This document shows, one piece after another, positions 61,213 through 64,000 of a stretch of DNA of 64,000 nt. Positions within the stretch are counted from its first letter, which is position 1; every line of letters begins with the position of its first letter. The translations under genes were made by a program, and so were the position numbers. Source of the stretch: Nocardiopsis alba DSM 43377 (GTDB lineage Bacteria > Actinomycetota > Actinomycetes > Streptosporangiales > Streptosporangiaceae); contig NZ_ANAC01000023.1 in the NCBI RefSeq assembly GCF_000341225.1, positions 62,001 to 126,000 of the forward strand. Direction: 5' to 3'. Under the pieces are notes generated by a model. That model did no database searches. It was given only the letters and a program-made list of their open reading frames with translations, and had not been told where the DNA came from.

Positions 61213-62034
61213 GTGAACTTTACGATTCTGGGCGCGTTGGAGATTCTGAAGGACGATCGGGAGTGCACCCCCAAGGCTCCGAAGGTCCTCCAGGTCCTGG
61301 CCCTGTTGCTTCTGAGAGCCAACCATCCCTTACCCATGAGTGTCCTGGTCAGGGAGCTCTGGGGGGATCACCCGCCGAAGAGCGCGGTGACGACCGTGCA
61401 GACCTACGTGTGTCAGCTGCGCAAGGCCATCGAAGAGGTGGACACGGCCACGGAGGAACCCGAGTACCTGCTCACCCGCTCCTCCGGATATCTGCTGCGG
61501 GTCTCTCCCGAACAGGTGGACGCGCTGGTTTTCCAACGGCTGCTCGGCGAGGGGAGACGCCTCCTCGAGGAGGGGCACACCGACGCGGCCTCGAAGCGCC
61601 TCGGTGAGGCGCTGGATCTGTGGTCCGGCCCCTGCCTGGCCCACGTCTCCCGCGGACCGCTGATCGAACCCCACGCCGTCCGTCTGGAGGAACAACGGCT
61701 GCACGCGCAGGAACTGCGCATCCGCGCCGAGCTCCTCCTGGGGCGTGAACGGGAGTCGATCGGAGAGCTGCGCTCTCTGGCGATGGAGTATCCGCTGAAC
61801 GAGTGGTTCCATGGCCGGCTCATCCACGCGTTGCATCGGGCCGGGCGTCGGGACGAGGCGTCGACGGCCTACCGGCGGCTGCGACTGGCCCTCTCGGAGG
61901 AACTCGGCCTGGAGCCTTCGCTTGAACTACAGACCCTTCATCAGGAGGTGCTCGGCGCGAGCCCGGCGCCCCCCGAGCCTCGACGGCGGCCGCGAGGTCG
62001 ACCGGAGGGTTCCGTTCCCCTGGCGACGGGATGA
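61213..62034 (+). CDS. SARP-family transcriptional activator (AfsR/DnrI type)
   Basis: 273 residues from GTG 61213. The N-terminal OmpR-like winged helix has MNFTILGALEILKDDRECTP, KVLQVLALLLLRANHPLPMS and VLVRELWGDHPPKSAVTTVQ, then TYVCQLRKAIEE. The bacterial transcriptional activation domain has DALVFQRLLGEGRRLLEEGH, ALDLWSGPCLAHVS and LIHALHRAGRRDEASTAYRR with ELGLEPSLELQTLHQEVL. Length and layout match small SARPs that switch on antibiotic clusters. It is presumably the activator of the adjacent C-nucleoside operon. Confidence 0.93.
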   Translation: MNFTILGALEILKDDRECTPKAPKVLQVLALLLLRANHPLPMSVLVRELWGDHPPKSAVTTVQTYVCQLRKAIEEVDTATEEPEYLLTRSSGYLLRVSPEQVDALVFQRLLGEGRRLLEEGHTDAASKRLGEALDLWSGPCLAHVSRGPLIEPHAVRLEEQRLHAQELRIRAELLLGRERESIGELRSLAMEYPLNEWFHGRLIHALHRAGRRDEASTAYRRLRLALSEELGLEPSLELQTLHQEVLGASPAPPEPRRRPRGRPEGSVPLATG

Positions 62035-62059
62035 CCTCCACGGCCGGGCCGGTCGGCGT

Positions 62060-63091
62060 TCATCGCACCTTCCGCCCTTCCGTGACCCCGCCGAGGGAAC
62101 GTGTGTCGATCCACCCCAGCGCGGTCGCGAGGACGCCGGCCTGGAAGCGGCTTCGAGCGCCCAGACGGCGGCTGAGGTCCGCGGTGATCCGACGCGCGGT
62201 GCGCACGGACACCCCGAGTTTGCGGGCGATGGTCTCGTCGGTGTTGCCCTCCGCCAGCAGGTTCACCACCGCCTGCTCCTGCGTGCTGAGGCCATGAGGG
62301 TCACGTGGAGTGACCGAGGAGCCCAGGGGTCGGGCCTCCTCCCACACGTACTCGTACAGGGCCATCAGGGCGGTGACGGCGCCGGAACCGCGCAGGACCA
62401 GGGCGCTCGCGGAGGTGTCGTCGGGATCGGTGGGGATCAGCGCGATGGCGCGGTCGAAGAGGACCATCCTGGTCGGCAGGGTCGGCACGGTACGGATCCG
62501 GGCTCCGAGCTCGGTCAGCCGGGAGATGTACTGGACCGTCTTGGGGTCGTTCATCACGCTGTCGAGGTAGACGTCCCGCAGTTCGACGCCTCGTTCGAGC
62601 AACAGCCGGTCCAGCGGGAGGCTCGCCTCGAGGTTGTCCTGGGTCTGGGCGCCTCCGTCCGCGAAGGTCCAGAGCGAGTGACGACAGTCGTGCACGAGCT
62701 CCTCGATCCGCAGGCGGATGGCGTCGATGCCGTGGAGCTGTTCGATGTCCATCACCGCGCGGGTGCCGGGGCTCTCCTCGAACTCGGAGATCAGTTGGGT
62801 GATGGCCGTGCGCGCGGTGGCCAGCTCTCGCTGCCGTTCCAACAGCTCGGCCTCCTGCTGCCACAGCAGCGTCTGGAGGCCGAACTCGGGTCTCACCAGG
62901 ACCAGCTTCTCGGACTGCTCCCACGAACGTCGGATCAACGACAGTCGGGCCAGTTCGTCGAGCGCCGACCGTACCCGTTCCGTCGGCCAGTCCAGGATGC
63001 GTCCGAGGTCGCTCACACCGGCATGGGGCTCGGCGAACATCGCTCGATAAACGCTCACCGCGTCTTGACCGATTCCGATCGATCCGAACAC
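62060..63091 (-). CDS. LuxR-type HTH regulator with TrmB-like N-terminus
   Basis: 343 residues from GTG 63091, with GGAGGAG just upstream; the frame reaches 63127. Residues ~10-75 form a winged-helix TrmB-like region (ILDWPTERVRSALDELARLS). Residues ~75-260 are a helical then PLD-like sensor region (LERQRELATARTAITQLISE, FDRAIALIPTDPDDTSASAL). The C-terminus is a LuxR/GerE HTH: GLSTQEQAVVNLLAEGNTDE and IARKLGVSVRTARRITADLS. Such regulators are common single-copy genes near actinomycete secondary-metabolite clusters. It converges on the SARP gene. Confidence 0.88.
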   Translation of the reverse strand: MFGSIGIGQDAVSVYRAMFAEPHAGVSDLGRILDWPTERVRSALDELARLSLIRRSWEQSEKLVLVRPEFGLQTLLWQQEAELLERQRELATARTAITQLISEFEESPGTRAVMDIEQLHGIDAIRLRIEELVHDCRHSLWTFADGGAQTQDNLEASLPLDRLLLERGVELRDVYLDSVMNDPKTVQYISRLTELGARIRTVPTLPTRMVLFDRAIALIPTDPDDTSASALVLRGSGAVTALMALYEYVWEEARPLGSSVTPRDPHGLSTQEQAVVNLLAEGNTDETIARKLGVSVRTARRITADLSRRLGARSRFQAGVLATALGWIDTRSLGGVTEGRKVR

Positions 63092-63318
63092 GACTCTCCT
63101 CCGGTCGCCTCTTCCGCATCGACCCACCGCGCCGCGTGGTACGGCGAGCCTGTCGACTTATGGGTACGGCGACACGATCTCTGTGAAACTTGCGTGCCAA
63201 TTGTGGAGTCTTCGGGGGGTGCTCGCAAGAGTGGTTCGTGGCCTCTTCAGGACAGAAATCGCTTGCTCGTATCTTTCCGTCGGGTTAACGATGTCCTGGC
63301 GAACGGGCGGAGAATAGC

Positions 63319-63609
63319 ATGAGAATCGTACGCTTGAGGTTGTCCGTTCGCGGTCCGTTTCCCTGTGGGGAGATCAAGGAGGAGGTCTACGCACGCTCCG
63401 ACCCCGAGGACATGCTGGAACACCTTTATGTCGAAACGTGTGCGGGGCGGGCGGAACTCGTTTTCTTCCTCCACGAGGACATCAGGGGGAGCGCGGAGGT
63501 GACCGTCCTGCGGCTGTGGAGAAGAGTGACGAGCCGTGACCCTTCGTGGCGTACGTGGTCCGTTCTGGAAGTCGGTTCCATTCGAGACATCGACCCCGGG
63601 AAGGCCTGA
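63319..63609 (+). CDS. hypothetical small protein (96 aa)
   Basis: 96 residues from ATG 63319, with GGAGA six bases upstream. It starts MRIVRLRLSVRGPFPCGE and includes the pattern DMLEHLYVETCAGRAELVFF and VTVLRLWRRV, an alpha/beta small domain like uncharacterised proteins found next to LuxR-type regulators in actinomycete clusters. It is divergent from the LuxR-type regulator, with about 230 bp between. Function unknown. Confidence 0.6.
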   Translation: MRIVRLRLSVRGPFPCGEIKEEVYARSDPEDMLEHLYVETCAGRAELVFFLHEDIRGSAEVTVLRLWRRVTSRDPSWRTWSVLEVGSIRDIDPGKA

Positions 63610-63740
63610 GCCGATTTTTTCAGGGGAGCTTTTATTAGCTCTGGAATTCCATCCTCGGAGAACACCGTCCCCCGAGACGAGAACGGCCCGCGGTGAAGAT
63701 CTCGACGGATCCACCCCGTTCCACCCGCGCCGGGGGAGCG

Positions 63741-63768
63741 GCGGGGCCGGGAGGAGACCCGGCCCCGC
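63741..63768. terminator. hairpin terminator
   Basis: Perfect 11-bp stem GCGGGGCCGGG / CCCGGCCCCGC with a 6-base loop, located just beyond the minus-strand stop of the peroxidase at 63780. Confidence 0.8.
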
Positions 63769-63779
63769 GAGACGAGCCC

Positions 63780-64000
63780 TCAGCCCTCGAACAGGGTCTG
63801 TCCGACGAAACCGCCCTCGGAGCAACCCGGCGGAAGGGCGAAGACCGCCGAACCGATGTGGGTGATCCACTCGTTGAGCAGGTCGAGCTCGTCCAGGCGG
63901 CGTTGGATCGGGACGAACTGGCGGTCCGGATCCCGCTGGTAGCAGGCGAACAGCAGTCCGACGTCCTCTCCGGTGGCCGATTCGTAGTTGTAGGCCCGGC
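63780..64000 (-). CDS. efeB: DyP-type peroxidase (EfeB-like), 5' part outside window
   Basis: Only the last 73 codons are visible; the stop is at 63780-63782. They read GEDVGLLFACYQRDPDRQFV, PIQRRLDELDLLNEWITHIG and SAVFALPPGCSEGGFVGQTL, the C-terminal signature of DyP-type peroxidases. The R-x-Y-N start and the Q-R-R-L-x-E-x-D-x-L-N-E pattern match the EfeB/DyP branch that acts on haem in the ferrous-iron EfeUOB system. Whether efeO/efeU adjoin cannot be seen. Confidence 0.85.
   Translation of the reverse strand, partial: RAYNYESATGEDVGLLFACYQRDPDRQFVPIQRRLDELDLLNEWITHIGSAVFALPPGCSEGGFVGQTLFEG

Overview
The window looks like a chromosomal segment of a high-GC actinomycete, most likely family Nocardiopsaceae (Nocardiopsis or a close relative). 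This is inferred from the strong GC bias at third codon positions, the mycothiol-dependent formaldehyde dehydrogenase, GTG/TTG starts with GTGA/ATGA overlaps, and a siderophore assembly line whose predicted peptide matches fuscachelin of Thermobifida, a member of the same family. No species can be named from sequence alone.

Layout. 1-11964 is mostly housekeeping or accessory: a DNA-alkylation repair protein running off the left edge, small membrane proteins, a TetR regulator with its target oxidoreductase and two matching operators, a VOC protein, an HAD phosphatase, an M14 metallopeptidase, a GNAT, a large P-loop/repeat protein with a Ser/Tyr/Asp tail, and a mycothiol formaldehyde dehydrogenase/MBL hydrolase pair. 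12160-15773 is an odd, visibly more AT-rich cassette: an HTH-peptide deformylase fusion divergent from a SAM-methyltransferase-like gene, the latter coupled to a CYTH protein. 16050-18860 holds an MFS permease, a Tat-exported PGRP-type amidase and a DUF3817 membrane protein.

19233-47214 is an iron-regulated catechol/hydroxamate siderophore cluster. It contains tandem iron boxes, 2,3-dihydroxybenzoate genes, an ornithine N-hydroxylase fused to the aryl carrier protein, three NRPSs (C-A-T-E-C-A-T-C-A-T / C-A-T / C-A-T-TE), a third iron box, a ferric-siderophore binding lipoprotein, MbtH, an EntS-like exporter and a siderophore-interacting reductase. Adenylation-pocket residues read by eye predict DHB, D-basic residue (Arg-like), Gly, Gly, Ser, N5-hydroxyornithine.

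47359-52344 carries an ABC-2 exporter pair, a membrane protein, a Zur-box-controlled set of zinc-independent ribosomal proteins (L33, L31B, L32) and an S1 protease with an unusual catalytic loop.

52493-60181 is a tight minus-strand operon: AMP ligase, carrier protein, ectoine-synthase-like cupin, acyl-CoA-dehydrogenase-like oxidase, transglutaminase-fold protein, pseudouridine-5'-phosphate glycosidase-like C-glycosynthase, HAD phosphatase, MFS exporter and Asp/Glu racemase-like protein. I read it as a C-nucleoside (showdomycin-like) biosynthetic cluster, the most exciting part of the window. 60973-63609 adds a small Cys-containing peptide, a SARP regulator, a LuxR-type regulator and a small conserved-looking protein. 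The right edge cuts a DyP-type peroxidase (EfeB-like).
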